Shown here one piece after another: positions 11,362-11,985 of a stretch of 11,985 nucleotides of DNA. How positions within the stretch are numbered: position 1 is the stretch's first letter; every line of letters starts with the position of its first letter. This stretch comes from Thermoleophilia bacterium. GTDB lineage: Bacteria > Actinomycetota > Thermoleophilia > Miltoncostaeales > Miltoncostaeaceae. The DNA is taken from positions 1 through 11,985 of the forward strand of contig JAOTZF010000020.1 in assembly GCA_029861485.1 (NCBI GenBank), in the 5' to 3' direction. The position numbers and the translations under genes are program-made. The notes beneath the pieces were generated by a model. It was not told where the DNA came from and searched no databases. It was given only the letters and a program-made list of their open reading frames with translations.

Positions 11362-11985
11362 ATGACCCCTTCCCTGCCGCCGCTACCGCCACGTCCCGAG
11401 CGCGGCAGAGGCCTTCCCCGCCTGGAGTCGCAATCGCGCCCCGCTGAGGGCTTGCGTGGGTTGAGCCAGCCTCCGCCCGCGCGGCAAACGAGCCTTCCGC
11501 CGCTGGCGGGGCCCGCGCCCGCGAGGAGCGCCCCGCGTCCGCGCCGGAGCTCCGGCAACGGCCGCCTGGGCCTCGCCGCGCTGATGGTCGTTGGCCTGAT
11601 CGGCGCCGGAGGCATCGGCGCGCTCGTGGCGACAGTGGTCAACGATGATCCGGCGGCGATCGAGGCGAGCGCCCAGACCTCGCCGACGGCCGGGGCGGGT
11701 TCGGCCGACGAGCAGATCGGCCTCTCGAACGCCGTGCGCACTGCGGCGCCGTCGGTGGTGCAGGTCATCTCGGGTGGAAGCTCGGGCAGCGGCGTGATCG
11801 TGGAGCCGCGAGGGCTCATCGTCACCAACCAGCACGTGGTCGGCGCCGCGAGCAGAGTGACCGTCGTGACCGCGGACAATCGCCGCATTCCCGCGGCCGT
11901 CGAGACCAGCGACGCCCAGCAAGACCTCGCGATCCTGCGGCCAAACGGTGTGGCGGGTCCAGGTGCGCAGGTGGCCGCCGAGCCC
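11362..11985 (+). CDS. Membrane-anchored HtrA/DegP-like serine protease (3' partial)
   Basis: The frame runs off the window after 208 codons. Residues 1-67 are a Pro/Arg/Ser-rich cytoplasmic region, about 68-93 a membrane helix (LGLAALMVVGLIGAGGIGAL), then a short linker and the first part of a trypsin-like S1C protease domain. Landmarks are AVRTAAPSVVQVISG (124-138), GSGVIVEPRGLIVTNQHVV (142-160) with catalytic His158, and QQDLAIL (186-192) with catalytic Asp188. The serine motif and any PDZ domain would lie beyond the window. This proline-rich-tail plus single-helix layout is typical of actinobacterial HtrA proteins, which degrade misfolded proteins outside the membrane under stress. ATG 11362 is the first plausible start. 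No ribosome binding site is seen. Confidence 0.9.
   Translation, partial: MTPSLPPLPPRPERGRGLPRLESQSRPAEGLRGLSQPPPARQTSLPPLAGPAPARSAPRPRRSSGNGRLGLAALMVVGLIGAGGIGALVATVVNDDPAAIEASAQTSPTAGAGSADEQIGLSNAVRTAAPSVVQVISGGSSGSGVIVEPRGLIVTNQHVVGAASRVTVVTADNRRIPAAVETSDAQQDLAILRPNGVAGPGAQVAAEP

Noticed and set aside
1..11985. tRNA or rRNA genes.
   Set aside because: No cloverleaf or conserved rRNA segment was seen in any intergenic stretch by eye; a tRNAscan run was not possible.

Overview
The window is high-GC DNA with dense, short-gapped genes, frequent GTG starts, an F420-type luciferase-like oxidoreductase domain, a LytR C-terminal-domain protein and an HtrA-type protease with a proline-rich cytoplasmic N-terminus. 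Together these suggest an actinobacterium (Actinomycetota), possibly of the Thermoleophilia/Solirubrobacterales kind. The lineage is inferred from gene content; there is no rRNA or other marker here. No tRNA, rRNA, CRISPR array, transposase or integrase was seen, so this looks like ordinary chromosome.

Layout. (1) 1-3149, all on +: the 3' part of a CoxE-like VWA protein, overlapped by 4 bp by an MBL-fold metallohydrolase; a terminator-like hairpin cluster; a 70-residue two-helix membrane protein; then a pair 4 bp apart, an antibiotic-biosynthesis-monooxygenase (ABM) domain protein and a NAD(P)H-hydrate epimerase-like (YjeF_N) protein with a degenerate substrate loop. (2) 3150-3433: a 284-bp gene-free stretch packed with structure: a G-quadruplex motif, a 14-bp perfect palindrome, two tandem two-tier hairpins with identical loops, and a 15-bp operator-like palindrome. 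(3) 3434-4312 (+): an epoxide-hydrolase-type alpha/beta hydrolase whose 3' end overlaps by 30 bp a convergent gene. (4) 4283-7198 (-): a two-gene operon, with a LytR_C membrane protein followed after 6 bp by an unusual 814-residue fusion of a luciferase-like (LLM) oxidoreductase and a benzoate-CoA-ligase-like enzyme. (5) 7199-7442: a divergent intergenic region with a recognisable promoter and a structured leader. (6) 7446-10194 (+): a DEAH-box SF2 helicase with an arginine-rich tail, then a small charged helical protein. (7) 10226-11050 (-): an MscS-type mechanosensitive channel gene, broken by two compensating one-base frameshifts and lacking its first membrane segment. (8) 11362-end (+): the start of a membrane-anchored HtrA/DegP-like serine protease.

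The genes do not form one pathway. The likely functional units are the VWA/MBL pair (probably the end of a MoxR-CoxE cluster), the ABM/YjeF_N pair (small redox or metabolite-repair proteins), the LytR_C/fusion operon, and the helicase with its small partner. The points most worth following are the tandem-hairpin array at 3240-3385 as a candidate undescribed structured RNA, the LLM-ligase fusion, the YjeF_N protein with a broken active-site loop, and the helicase leader.
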